Source: Verrucomicrobiota bacterium
Lineage (GTDB): Bacteria; Verrucomicrobiota; Verrucomicrobiia; Chthoniobacterales; Terrimicrobiaceae
Length of the DNA: 13,182 nt
NCBI GenBank assembly: GCA_026398285.1
Contig: JAPLTI010000027.1
Coordinates: 1 to 13,182 of the forward strand
Reading direction: 5' to 3'
Shown: piece by piece, positions 1 through 7,984 of the stretch
Position numbering within the stretch: position 1 is the first letter of the stretch
Layout: each line of letters begins with the position of its first letter
The notes under the pieces: model-generated
Told to the model about the DNA's origin: nothing
The model's input: only the letters and a program-made list of their open reading frames with translations
Databases searched by the model: none
Program-made: the position numbers and the translations under genes

Positions 1-1
1 G

Positions 2-736
2 TGGTGTGAAAAAATGCGCGCAAAGCACGGCTATGTCATAGGTGTCGTGGGAGGGTCAAGCACCACATTTGGGATTGACGCCGCTTGGATCGAGAAAAAT
101 CACGCTCTCCCAGTAGCCAACCTCGGTCTCGGGGCAGGAGCCGGCGCTGATGCCTGCGCTGGTTTTGGGCTTGCCACTCTTAAGCGAGGTGATACGCTCA
201 TTGCCAGCGTGGAGCCAGGACTTCTCACGGATGATGCAGGGACCACGACAGCCATGGGCACTCAGTTAGCCTACGCCTTCGGCCTACCGCAAATGGTGGA
301 TTGGGACAACAAGCGCCCGCTCCATGAGCAGGCGGCCGATATCTTTTCGCTACAACCCGGAGGCCGCAATCTTGTCACTATGGCTGGCAAGCTTCTCTTT
401 CGCATGCCACTCTACAGATACAATTTAAAAGACGCACAACCCGGAGGCCTCCAAGTCACCCAGGACAGGCGACCCTTTGATCAAAATTCGAACACCGATC
501 AGGAACCAGCAGAAATGCCTCTATCCACCAGCGGGCGGAAATTTCTAGAAAAATTAAAGAAGACCGCAGACGCGCGCGGCATCAAAGTTTTTTATGTCCT
601 CCCTTGGGTTTATTCGCATCCCAACAAAGCGTCTCAAGCACGCGAAATCCACTCCCGCTATTTCAAGTGGAACTCCCTTTTCTTGTATTACCTGCTGAAA
701 ACCAAAAGCTGCATCAAACAGGCCGAGAATTTTTGA
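2..736 (+). CDS. SGNH-hydrolase-like protein of polysaccharide locus, 5' partial, C-terminus frameshifted
   Basis: The frame is open from base 2. The first ATG is at base 14, but the nucleophile-type block GGSSTTFGID starts only 12 residues later and no signal peptide or membrane anchor precedes it, so the true start probably lies left of the window. The block, followed by PVANLGLGAG and a hydrophobic strand ending in VEPGLL, resembles the first part of SGNH/DltD-like proteins found in exopolysaccharide loci, which may modify the polysaccharide by acyl transfer or hydrolysis. A later strand (VFYVLPWVYS) fits the core fold. The reading frame ends at 734-736. Just before that, frame 1 carries a more plausible tail from about base 664 (QVELPFLVLPAE, then LHQTGREFLSAFEKIL) ending at a TAG at 772-774, including a possible catalytic His. 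A missing base near 662-668 would join them. The family call is from pattern recognition, and enzymatic activity is uncertain. Confidence 0.6.
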   Translation, partial: WCEKMRAKHGYVIGVVGGSSTTFGIDAAWIEKNHALPVANLGLGAGAGADACAGFGLATLKRGDTLIASVEPGLLTDDAGTTTAMGTQLAYAFGLPQMVDWDNKRPLHEQAADIFSLQPGGRNLVTMAGKLLFRMPLYRYNLKDAQPGGLQVTQDRRPFDQNSNTDQEPAEMPLSTSGRKFLEKLKKTADARGIKVFYVLPWVYSHPNKASQAREIHSRYFKWNSLFLYYLLKTKSCIKQAENF

Positions 737-742
737 GCGCAT

Positions 743-1114
743 TTGAAAAGATTTTATGCTTTGTCCAGTTATAGTGCCGTGCGGTCCCCGGGCAAGTTGA
801 TAGAAGGTGGTTCATTGGCTTTTTCTCCACGGCTCATTCAAGTTATTTGCGACTCCAACTTGGACCGCGAAGAAGGGCTTATTCTTCACCTCTGCGTCTC
901 TGACGATTTGTTTCTAACGCCTCTGGCCTACTTCCACCAGATGAAAGCAATTCATTCTGAGATGTTTTGCATCGAACCCTTTACTGTTCGCTATCCGCCA
1001 GAAAAACTTCGCGATAAATGCCCCCAAGCTGCTTGGATTCATTCACTCAAAGGCTCAACTCCGGAATATGAGGCAGCTGCACGAAAGGTGTTTAATGAAA
1101 ATAATCAAACATAG
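743..1114 (+). pseudogene. C-terminal remnant, possibly of a GT-A type glycosyltransferase
   Basis: This frame is open for about 125 codons after the stop of the upstream SGNH-like gene and is in the same frame as that gene. It has no good start: TTG at 743 has no ribosome-binding site, and upstream is the frameshifted end of the previous gene. The protein has EGGSLAFSP, then SDDLFLTPLAYF, then IHSLKG near the end. A Gly-Gly-Ser strand, an acidic pair and a late His-x-x-Lys are compatible with the C-terminal half of a GT-A glycosyltransferase, but I do not recognise a specific family. The simplest reading is a fragment whose N-terminal part was deleted. It could alternatively be a short hypothetical gene. 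The next gene begins 42 bases downstream. Confidence 0.45.
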
Positions 1115-1156
1115 TAATTTTATCTTTTAGTTCAGAATTTTTAGCGAACAATTTTC

Positions 1157-2062
1157 ATGAATAATTCAAGTATAAAAATACTAACTTGGCTTGTTATAGT
1201 CATATCGCTCATTGTATCGCTCTATCTTGGAGCCAAGCTTGCTGAGGGAAATTATTTTAATTTAGGGATTTGCTTCGCATTAGTTATCGGTGCTTTCTAT
1301 GCACTGGTTATCAATAAATATTGGATTTTTATCTCGTTGGCCATCGCAAGCTTTGGGGTTCGAATTCAACCGATGGGGCCTGCATTGGATGCCGAGCATC
1401 TTGCTATTTTGCTCGCAGGGGGATTTATTCTTTCGAACTTTTGGAAAAAAACTACACCCGCACCCAGTGAAAAAATAGTTTCTAAAGCATTTGTGTTGTT
1501 CGACAGGACATTCCTTATATTCACACTTTACCTTTTAGTTCATGCATATGTAACTTACTACTACCCATCACCGGAGATTGTGGTCGCATTAGGAAACCTT
1601 GCAAAGCAGTATTTTTCATTTTGGTCACCCTTCGCGATTATCTGGACGACCACTCGCTTCATCCGATTTATACCCGCAATCAAAACCCCCCATACTTGGA
1701 TTGGGTTAATTTTTCTCTTTGGGATCACTTTCAATATTATTCTGCGCGCCTACTCGTCATTTTTTCTAGGTGCTGGAGAAAGAGATCTAGTAACTGGAGA
1801 AATGATTTCGGCATCTGTGCTTTACATTCCTGTCTTAAATCTTACAGATAATGTATTTGCCCTGCGTGGATTATCACCGCTGGTTGCTCTTTTCGGTATC
1901 GCCATGCTTACTTCCGGAAATAAAAGCGTGAATAAGGGCACTCAAAAACTTTTATGGTTTTTATTACTTTTCCTTGGAATCTTCGGAAGTCTCTTAAGTA
2001 TGGGGCGAGCGACAATGGCCATCACGGCATTTTTGGTTATTGTCTGGCTATTAGGCCTTTGA
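1157..2062 (+). CDS. Wzy-like O-antigen polymerase/ligase, N-terminal part (gene split by frameshift)
   Basis: The product is a very hydrophobic 301-residue protein with several predicted membrane helices: roughly residues 8-27, 33-60, 80-92, a pair around 117-160, 178-195, and three in the last 80 residues. Loops carry Arg and Lys, as in inner-membrane O-antigen polymerases and O-antigen ligases (Wzy/WaaL superfamily). The motif SMGRAT before the last helix matches the conserved Arg region of this superfamily. The frame stops at 2060-2062, and the characteristic C-terminal half follows directly in another frame (from 2055). The two pieces together are about 445 residues, near the usual length. 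Such enzymes act on the periplasmic side, joining lipid-linked repeat units or transferring them to an acceptor. ATG at 1157 is chosen as the first good start; no Shine-Dalgarno sequence is visible. Confidence 0.7.
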   Translation: MNNSSIKILTWLVIVISLIVSLYLGAKLAEGNYFNLGICFALVIGAFYALVINKYWIFISLAIASFGVRIQPMGPALDAEHLAILLAGGFILSNFWKKTTPAPSEKIVSKAFVLFDRTFLIFTLYLLVHAYVTYYYPSPEIVVALGNLAKQYFSFWSPFAIIWTTTRFIRFIPAIKTPHTWIGLIFLFGITFNIILRAYSSFFLGAGERDLVTGEMISASVLYIPVLNLTDNVFALRGLSPLVALFGIAMLTSGNKSVNKGTQKLLWFLLLFLGIFGSLLSMGRATMAITAFLVIVWLLGL

Positions 2063-2495
2063 TGAATGGAAATCTAACAGCAGAAAGTTTTTGATAGGCC
2101 GCGGCGTTCATGCTTTTACAGAGCGAGATTTGATAGTGATTAAATTGCAAGGGTATTTTGGAGCTATGGATGTTGCGCTGCGACGCGGGGCAACTCACAA
2201 TATTGCAACCGACTTATTAATAACAGTTGGTTTGCTTGGAACCGTCTTGTATGCATTCGTATTCGTTGGTTTTATCGTCTCAATCGTAAAAATCCTTAAG
2301 CTGGCGAAAGATTCTATAAATATCACCTATGATATCGTCTTTGCGTGTTGTCTTTTTTCTGTCTCCTTGATTCCTGTCTATATTCTCGGAGGGGGTGGAA
2401 TTTATAACACTGTTGTGCTTGTTTTTAGCGCCACGCTAGCAAATATTGCTGCACTTTCATCTTCTGAATTTGAACAACAGAAATCGGCCTCGTAG
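2055..2495 (+). CDS. Wzy-like O-antigen polymerase/ligase, C-terminal part (frameshifted continuation)
   Basis: This frame opens at 2055, just after an in-frame stop at 2052-2054, and is read in a different phase from the preceding piece. It begins AFDEWKSNSRKFLIGRGV and continues to THNIATDLLITVGLLG, then two or three membrane helices and a soluble tail. The pattern R...W......iGrG followed by HN..L..L...G..G is the hallmark of the Wzy/WaaL C-terminal region, with the large periplasmic loop between. TTG at 2091 is a formal start but would cut off the conserved W-x-x-N-S-R stretch, so this is better seen as the continuation of the upstream piece. Only about 16 residues separate the last helix of the first part from IGRG, whereas relatives I know of usually carry more, so an internal deletion is possible as well as a frameshift. 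It ends 3 bases before the flippase start. Confidence 0.7.
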   Translation, partial: AFDEWKSNSRKFLIGRGVHAFTERDLIVIKLQGYFGAMDVALRRGATHNIATDLLITVGLLGTVLYAFVFVGFIVSIVKILKLAKDSINITYDIVFACCLFSVSLIPVYILGGGGIYNTVVLVFSATLANIAALSSSEFEQQKSAS

Positions 2496-2498
2496 CCC

Positions 2499-3881
2499 GT
2501 GTTTCAACTTTTAAAATCACAAGCGGAAAGGCACCCCGCTCGGGCTGGTGCTGTTGCGGGGCTTTTCCAGCAGGGGAGTAGTATGCTGGTAGCTATTTTG
2601 TTAGTGCCAATTTCGATCCACTATTTAGGCCCTGATCGTGCGGGAGTGTGGTTTGCCTTTCAGGGATTGATAGCGATGCTTGCCCTTTTGGATATGGGAT
2701 TTGGGTTTGCTATTTCACGACAAGCAGCATTCACGCTTGGTGTTGATGATGACACAGGCCTATCGCGTGGTTTTTTAAGTCTTCCGGCAGGCCTTGGCGG
2801 AGTATCGTGCTTGTTCCACATCATGATGCGAATGTATCGCGTAACGGCACTCGTTGTTTTAGTGATCGGTTCACTAAGTTTTGAGTTTATTCAAAACTTC
2901 GGTCGCTTATTGCCTCCCCAAGATTGGGAGGCTCGGCTTTGCTGGTATGCATTGGTTCTTTCAGCGACACTACAGATTCTCAGCCTAGGACATGCCGCGC
3001 TTGTCAATGGGCTCGGCTTAACTTTTAAAACGAAGGCCCTCGCCGGATCTCTGATCCTTCTTTCTGGCGGCCTGGCCGTTGCTGCCGCCAGTATGGACTT
3101 AGGTCTTATTGGAATGGGCTGTGCATTTCTTGCAACAGCGTTTGTGCAGTGGATTGCAGTTAGGTATCTTGTTCCGAAAGTACTGCGCTCATTGGATTCC
3201 GTGAATGCAAGTTGGATCAGCAGAAATGGCGGGTGTTGGAAACAAGTGCACCTCCTCTCAAAAAGCGCACTGCCCATTGGTGGAGTCCTCGTATTTGCCT
3301 CGCTGATTTATACAATCCAGCCGACGATTTCTGGAATGATTATTGGTCCAGAGAGTGTGACGCCCTATTATGTCGCACAAAAAATTGCCGGTGCACTTAA
3401 TTTGGTCATCATGCAAATTTGCCTCCCGCAACTGCCCTTCCTAACCCGCCTCGTTGGTGCTCGAGATTTTAAAAGTGCATTTTCAAAAATATATCAAGTC
3501 ATACGCTTAGGATCATTAGCTTTTATTGTTTCAGGACTATTATTTTATTTCTTAAGCCCCATGGCGGCGAAAGTTCTGTTACACAAAGAATCCTACCTTC
3601 AAGACCCAGCTCTTGCTGTGCTAACGCTAGATTTTATTATACTCGGCATCCTGAGCCTAGCGGCACAAATCATTCTTGCAACGGGCCATAATCCGTTTCT
3701 AATCTCGACTTTATTTACGGGATTGCTAGCGGTTTGTCTATCTCTATTGCTCGCTCCGCACTTGGGCTTATTTGGGCTAACGCTCGCACCACTCATAGCT
3801 GGCGTTTGTTTTAATTATCGCGTTACCCTTATGGAGTTTATCCGTATACAGCATCTTTTTAAAAATTCGACCGCAACTTAG
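2499..3881 (+). CDS. Wzx-like polysaccharide flippase (MATE/MOP superfamily)
   Basis: The product is an intact 460-residue integral membrane protein with about 12 hydrophobic segments, the usual length for Wzx/RfbX-type flippases. These transporters move undecaprenyl-pyrophosphate-linked oligosaccharides across the inner membrane. The N-terminal region shows the family pattern: a short amphipathic start, then QQGSSMLVAILLVPISIHYLG, then a conserved WFAFQGLIAMLALLDMGFG segment resembling the R-x-G-x-x-x-W...D.G stretch of polysaccharide exporters. It starts with GTG at 2499, three bases after the Wzy stop, which suggests translational coupling; no Shine-Dalgarno is seen. No frameshift is visible. 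Being next to a Wzy-like gene supports a Wzx/Wzy-dependent pathway rather than an ABC transporter route. Confidence 0.85.
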   Translation: MFQLLKSQAERHPARAGAVAGLFQQGSSMLVAILLVPISIHYLGPDRAGVWFAFQGLIAMLALLDMGFGFAISRQAAFTLGVDDDTGLSRGFLSLPAGLGGVSCLFHIMMRMYRVTALVVLVIGSLSFEFIQNFGRLLPPQDWEARLCWYALVLSATLQILSLGHAALVNGLGLTFKTKALAGSLILLSGGLAVAAASMDLGLIGMGCAFLATAFVQWIAVRYLVPKVLRSLDSVNASWISRNGGCWKQVHLLSKSALPIGGVLVFASLIYTIQPTISGMIIGPESVTPYYVAQKIAGALNLVIMQICLPQLPFLTRLVGARDFKSAFSKIYQVIRLGSLAFIVSGLLFYFLSPMAAKVLLHKESYLQDPALAVLTLDFIILGILSLAAQIILATGHNPFLISTLFTGLLAVCLSLLLAPHLGLFGLTLAPLIAGVCFNYRVTLMEFIRIQHLFKNSTAT

Positions 3882-3925
3882 ACATAAAATTGATTTGCTC
3901 GACGAGTCTCTATTCAATCCAGAAA

Positions 3926-4648
3926 ATGACAGCCAATTCCTTTTACACTCGACAGTCCGAAGCGCGTAAAATTAAAGAGCCAAGTGATGTCGAACGATTA
4001 TCTTGTGAAAATGAGGTTGTTTTTAACAGGATTATTAGCCCCGTTTTGCCGAGCGACAAAAGTGCCTGCATCTATGAGGCGGCAACTGGACCTGGGATCC
4101 TTCAATTTTGGCTTCGCAAGCAGGGTTTTACAAACAGGGAGGGTAGTGATTTTTCTGAAAAGGAAGCATTTTTTGCACAGCATGTTACTCCTGCCATTCG
4201 CCATGCAGACTCGCTTTCAGACCTTACTGAGCGTTTCACCGAAGAGAGCCTACAGACAATTATTGCACTAGACTTCTACGAGCATATTGAAAGGGAGAAT
4301 TTTCTTCGTTTTTTAAAAATAGCCCATAGTCGACTTTCTCCGGGAGGTTGGTTGGTGCTAAGGGGACCCAATGCAGACAGCCCTTTAGTTGGCTTAAATC
4401 TCTATAATGATGTCACTCATGTCTGGGCTTATACAACGACCTGTTTGAGTATTTTATTCAAGCTGGAAGGCTTCCAAGATGTTCGCTTTTGCGATGATGC
4501 CATTCCGGGAATCTACAATGGTGCTGCTTGGAAAACACCTCTCATGCGATTGGCGCAGATTATCTTGACCCAACTTGTTTGGATGGCATCAAGAAGGAGG
4601 GTTCAGTATTGGGGATCTTCGATTTACCTTTTTGCACAAAAACGCTGA
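3926..4648 (+). CDS. Class I SAM-dependent methyltransferase (Methyltransf_23 type)
   Basis: The protein is 240 residues from ATG 3926; a TTG at 3890 would add 12 residues, but neither start has a ribosome-binding site. A glycine-rich SAM-binding motif I is present as EAATGPGILQF (residues 51-61, with an Ala-Thr in place of the usual Gly-Cys). It is followed by a motif-II-like acidic strand end (GSDFSEKE), ALDFYEHIERENF, and SPGGWLVLRGPN, the post-motif typical of Methyltransf_23/11 enzymes. Asp-Val-Thr-His and GFQDV further on match the family that methylates sugars in polysaccharide clusters. It likely methylates a sugar or glycosyl intermediate in the cytoplasm; the target cannot be inferred. 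It sits between the flippase and a glycosyltransferase in the same direction with a short gap. Confidence 0.8.
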   Translation: MTANSFYTRQSEARKIKEPSDVERLSCENEVVFNRIISPVLPSDKSACIYEAATGPGILQFWLRKQGFTNREGSDFSEKEAFFAQHVTPAIRHADSLSDLTERFTEESLQTIIALDFYEHIERENFLRFLKIAHSRLSPGGWLVLRGPNADSPLVGLNLYNDVTHVWAYTTTCLSILFKLEGFQDVRFCDDAIPGIYNGAAWKTPLMRLAQIILTQLVWMASRRRVQYWGSSIYLFAQKR

Positions 4649-4654
4649 ACCTTT

Positions 4655-5648
4655 ATGAGCCCTAACTCGATGGTCTTCTACACTGATGCACCTCCTTTAT
4701 TAGAAGGAGGAAATGGCAATAGCGGTATTGATTTTTGCACTTTGGATTATTTATTCAAAGAATATCCCTTCTAAAGAGAGAGACTGGTTCATTTTATGCG
4801 GAGCTGATTGTTGGTTTCTTCTTCACATATTGCTTCTACAAAAATTAGGCATTTCTACCCATATCTATTTAGTTGATGAAATCGAAGCCTCTGCAAAACA
4901 CCATCAACCAAAGTGGGTTCGTTTCTGGATTAAACCAACGCTTGCTCTTGTTTTGAAAAATAGCGCCGCTGTCTTTGCTATTTCAGAAGGCTTTGTGGAT
5001 TATTTAAAAAGTGAATTTCAATGCAAAGCGCAATGGTTGCCACTTCCAAGCCAGAACGCCCCAGTAGCGCCCGTAATCCTTCCGAGCGGCAATAAATCCA
5101 CGAGAAATATTGTATTCATAGGAGGACTTAATTATCTCTACCTCAGCGCACTCAAAGACCTATATGAAGAAATCTGCGAGTTTAATGCCAATTCAAATGG
5201 CATGCCCCCTTGGATATTAGAGGTTCTGAGTTATTGCCCTCCAGAATCACTTTTTTCGCTCTTGCCTGATAAAAAACATCTTGTTTTTCATAAAAATCTT
5301 CCAACTCAGGAAAGAATCCTGCGCATGTCCCAGGCTTCCGCCTGCTTTTTACCTTATAGTTTCTCTGAAAGCGAGCGGGCTTTAGTTACTACTTCATTCT
5401 CTTGCAAAATTTTGGAATATTTTACATCCGCCTCTCCCATATTGGTCTATGGACCGAATTACGCATCGATACCGAGATACTTTATCAAAGAGAATTTACC
5501 CGTATGCACTACGAGCCGCAACGAGTTACGGCAAGCACTGCACCAGCTTGATAGTATTCGAAGTTCAGACTACTTGGCAAAATACTATTCTGCGTGGAGA
5601 AAACATTTTTCTCCTGAAGCTTTTAAAAACAATGTTTTTAGCATTTAA
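4655..5648 (+). CDS. GT4-like glycosyltransferase with N-terminal frameshift
   Basis: The main open frame (ATG 4713 to 5648, 311 residues) has the look of a GT-B glycosyltransferase. It contains LVDEIEASAKHH, then AVFAISEGF and NIVFIGGLNYLY at the start of the C-terminal domain, and SFSCKILEYFTSASPILVYGP as the nucleotide-sugar binding segment. Its first ~20 residues look wrong. In another frame, ATG 4655 gives MSPNSMVFYTDAPPLLEGGN continuing NGNSGIDF, a proper beta strand plus Gly-rich acceptor loop, ending at a stop near 4773. The two frames meet around 4740-4770, so one extra base (or two missing) there would restore one ~330-residue protein. The AAGGAGG before ATG 4713 is too close to it (2 bases) and encodes the Gly-Gly of the other frame. 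The gene starts 6 bases after the methyltransferase stop. Confidence 0.65.
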
Positions 5649-5659
5649 TTAAATCTATT

Positions 5660-6655
5660 GTGAAGATACTTACCTATTCAGCTTTACCATTTAATCTAGC
5701 GCATGGTGGCGTCACTAATATTTACCAGCGGACCTCGGATGTTCTCAGCGAGTTAGGATTTGAAGTGGAACCCCTCCGTTGGTGGGACAAAGATCAAACT
5801 GGGGATGTCTTTTTTTGCTTCTGCAGGACCTCGAATGATATTGTGAACTACGCAAAGAAAAAAGGTATGAAGGTTGTCGTTGAACAAGTTTTAGGAGGAC
5901 TGGTGAGTAGACCACTCTGGAAGCGCCGAATTCAGAAGTTCTTTAAATCATTCTTGGAGAAATATGCCCCGAGCATGATGACAGAAGCCTATGGCTGGCG
6001 GGCTTTTAATACTGCAGATATGCATTTTGTTCCATCTCCACATGACGCTCGTGTTGTTAATCACATGTTTAATGTATCACTAGACAAAATTTGCGTTCTT
6101 CCTTATGGAGTTGATGATGCATTTTTAAATGCTCCTCGCGGTCAAAGAGCTAACCATCTTATCTGCACTGCAACGGTCACGCAGCGCAAGCGCGTTTTGG
6201 AAGTGGCGCAAGCTGCGAGTATCGGAAAAGTGCCGTTATGGATTGTTGGCAAAACCTATGGAGCTAATGATGATTATAGTGAAGAATTTCACCGGGTAGT
6301 GCAGCAAAGCCATGGAATTGTGAAGCATATTCCGCATGTTGATGGTCGAGATGCCTTAGCAAATATGCTGGCACAATCTCGCGGTTTTGTTCTTCTGAGC
6401 ACGATGGAAACCGTGAGCCAATCTGCCTTGGAAGCTGCGGCTTGCGGATGCCCCATGCTTCTCAGCGACCTCGACTGGGCCCGCGTTGCTTTTGGTTCTC
6501 ATGCATCATATTGCAATGTCAACGCCTCACCAACAAGTATGGCACAAAAGCTCAAGAATTTCCATGATCAGTGCCCTGCTCTTAGGCAAGATTTTCAAGC
6601 AGGATCTTGGTTAAAACAGCGGGGTTGCTTACGCGAAATCTTGAATTCGATCTGA
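5660..6655 (+). CDS. GT4 family glycosyltransferase
   Basis: The product has 331 residues, slightly short for a GT4 enzyme but apparently complete. The N-terminal domain begins MKILTYSALPFNLAHGGVTN, with a Gly-Gly acceptor loop after the first strand. FVPSPHDARVVNHMF and VLPYGVDDAFL lie at the domain linker, as usual. The C-terminal domain has ICTATVTQRKRVLEVAQAA and the catalytic EX7E motif at residues 250 and 258 (ETVSQSALEA), followed by AACGCPMLLSDLDW. These retaining enzymes transfer a sugar from a nucleotide donor to a lipid-linked acceptor on the cytoplasmic face. The start is GTG at 5660, 11 bases after the previous stop, with only AT-rich sequence upstream and no Shine-Dalgarno. Donor and acceptor are unknown. 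Confidence 0.85.
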   Translation: MKILTYSALPFNLAHGGVTNIYQRTSDVLSELGFEVEPLRWWDKDQTGDVFFCFCRTSNDIVNYAKKKGMKVVVEQVLGGLVSRPLWKRRIQKFFKSFLEKYAPSMMTEAYGWRAFNTADMHFVPSPHDARVVNHMFNVSLDKICVLPYGVDDAFLNAPRGQRANHLICTATVTQRKRVLEVAQAASIGKVPLWIVGKTYGANDDYSEEFHRVVQQSHGIVKHIPHVDGRDALANMLAQSRGFVLLSTMETVSQSALEAAACGCPMLLSDLDWARVAFGSHASYCNVNASPTSMAQKLKNFHDQCPALRQDFQAGSWLKQRGCLREILNSI

Positions 6656-6663
6656 TTCTGTCT
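6655..6663 (+). repeat. ATTCTGTCT element after a glycosyltransferase stop
   Basis: This is one of four same-orientation copies of the octamer ATTCTGTC, all located at gene boundaries. This copy begins at the last base of the GT4 stop codon and opens the 161-base gap before the next gene. Function unknown. Confidence 0.4.
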
Positions 6664-6755
6664 CTTTTTTGCAACATTATCTTTGTTGATTCCTATTGCC
6701 GGTTTTATTCATGCTCATTCGTGAATTCATGCTTCCAATGTTTTTTATTCAGCCT

Positions 6756-6783
6756 GCTAAAGCTAGCGAATGAATACTTTAGC
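6756..6783. repeat. 7-bp inverted repeat in the 6656-6816 gap
   Basis: GCTAAAG at 6756-6762 and CTTTAGC at 6777-6783 are perfect inverted copies with a 14-base spacer, 34 bases before the proposed TTG start of the next gene. There is no T-run after it, so it is not a standard terminator. An operator or chance is equally possible. Confidence 0.3.
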
Positions 6784-6816
6784 CACAAATTTTAATGTGA
6801 AACTCTCAGTCCAGCC

Positions 6817-7974
6817 TTGAGATCCAACGCACAAGTCGATTTGCCTTTTAAAATCCTCGTCTTCGCACACACCCCGCCCCCACATCACGGGCAGAGCGTG
6901 ATGGTGCAACTTATGTTAGATGGGCTGCGATCGGATGGGCATTTTGAAGTTCATCATGTGGAAGCGAGATTATCCGATGACATGGCAGATATCGGATCAT
7001 TTCGGCCGGGAAAATTCTTCCGTTTGCTAAGGTGCGTCTGTGAGGCTCTAAGCATTCGATTGAAACATGGGACCATGCCGTTTTACTATGTGCCGGCACC
7101 AGTAAAAAAATCCGCGATTCTCCGGGACTGGCTTGTTATGGCGCTTTGCCGCCCTTTCTTTCCCAAGCTGATTCTCCATTGGCATGCTTGCGGACTTGGC
7201 GAATGGACTCAGACCGGGAGCGACTTCTGGCGAAAATGGACCCAAATTTTTTTGCGTGGTGCCGTGCTTTCGATTGTCACTACGGAAAATAACCGAAAGG
7301 ATGCCGAATCTCTGGATTCTCGACGCATCGTCGTGGTGTCGAACGGCACGCAGGATCCCTGTTCCGATTTCGCCACTACACTAGAGATCGAAAGGCCAGA
7401 GCGCCGGAAAAGCCTCACGCAGCGCTGCCTTTTTTTGGCACATTGCACAGAGTCAAAAGGGTTATTTGACGCTCTCGAGGCCTTCGCATTGGCGAAGAAA
7501 CGCGCATGCGAGCTCGGACAACGACGCCTCGAACTCACTGTGGCTGGGAATTTTATCGATGCCCGCGAGGAGCGGCGTTTCTACGATCGCATTGCCGCCA
7601 ACGATCTCCAACATCCTGATGGAACTTGCTCGGTGACCCCTGTCGGCTTCTTGGCAGCCAAGGAGAAAGACCGAGCTTTTCGCACCCATGACTGCCTCCT
7701 TAACCCAAGCCATTGGGAAAGTTTTGGTCTAACGGTGATAGAAGCGGCGGCTTACGCTTTGCCTGCGGTTATTTCCGAGCATTCCAACCTGATGTCGCTG
7801 TTTCCAGAAAGTTTGCGCTTCGCTGCACGAATCGGCGATCCGAATGGTTTGGCTGATGCGATCTTGAACTCTATGGAATTCCAAAACTTCCAAAAACTGC
7901 GCCGGTTCTTTTTAGATCATTATCAAGCGAATGTTTTTACATCCAAAATAGTGGATGTCCTTCAGACCATTTGA
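6817..7974 (+). CDS. GT4 family glycosyltransferase
   Basis: The product is a 385-residue GT-B enzyme of normal length. The first strand and acceptor loop read ILVFAHTPPPHHGQSVM; the Pro-rich then Gly loop is typical of a subgroup in O-antigen clusters. HWHACGLGEW and VVSNGTQDP come before the second domain, which starts CLFLAHCTESKGLFDALEAF. The EX7E catalytic motif lies at residues 301 and 309 (ESFGLTVIEA), followed by AAYALPAVISEH. The start is uncertain: a stop at 6793-6795 limits the frame, leaving TTG at 6817 or TTG at 6841, both without a Shine-Dalgarno; an ATG at 6901 would remove the essential first strand. This gene begins a more GC-balanced half of the cluster, after a 161-base gap, and is followed 10 bases later by the next gene. 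Confidence 0.85.
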   Translation: MRSNAQVDLPFKILVFAHTPPPHHGQSVMVQLMLDGLRSDGHFEVHHVEARLSDDMADIGSFRPGKFFRLLRCVCEALSIRLKHGTMPFYYVPAPVKKSAILRDWLVMALCRPFFPKLILHWHACGLGEWTQTGSDFWRKWTQIFLRGAVLSIVTTENNRKDAESLDSRRIVVVSNGTQDPCSDFATTLEIERPERRKSLTQRCLFLAHCTESKGLFDALEAFALAKKRACELGQRRLELTVAGNFIDAREERRFYDRIAANDLQHPDGTCSVTPVGFLAAKEKDRAFRTHDCLLNPSHWESFGLTVIEAAAYALPAVISEHSNLMSLFPESLRFAARIGDPNGLADAILNSMEFQNFQKLRRFFLDHYQANVFTSKIVDVLQTI

Positions 7975-7984
7975 ATAACGAACT

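Noticed and set aside
4704..4715. AAGGAGG directly before ATG 4713 as a ribosome-binding site
   Set aside because: The spacing is only 2 bases, and the same bases encode Glu-Gly-Gly of the acceptor loop in the other frame; the true start is better placed at 4655.
6607..6795. 62-codon ORF overlapping the end of the GT4 gene
   Set aside because: It starts inside the GT4 coding frame, is Cys/Phe-rich and lacks a ribosome-binding site; probably chance.
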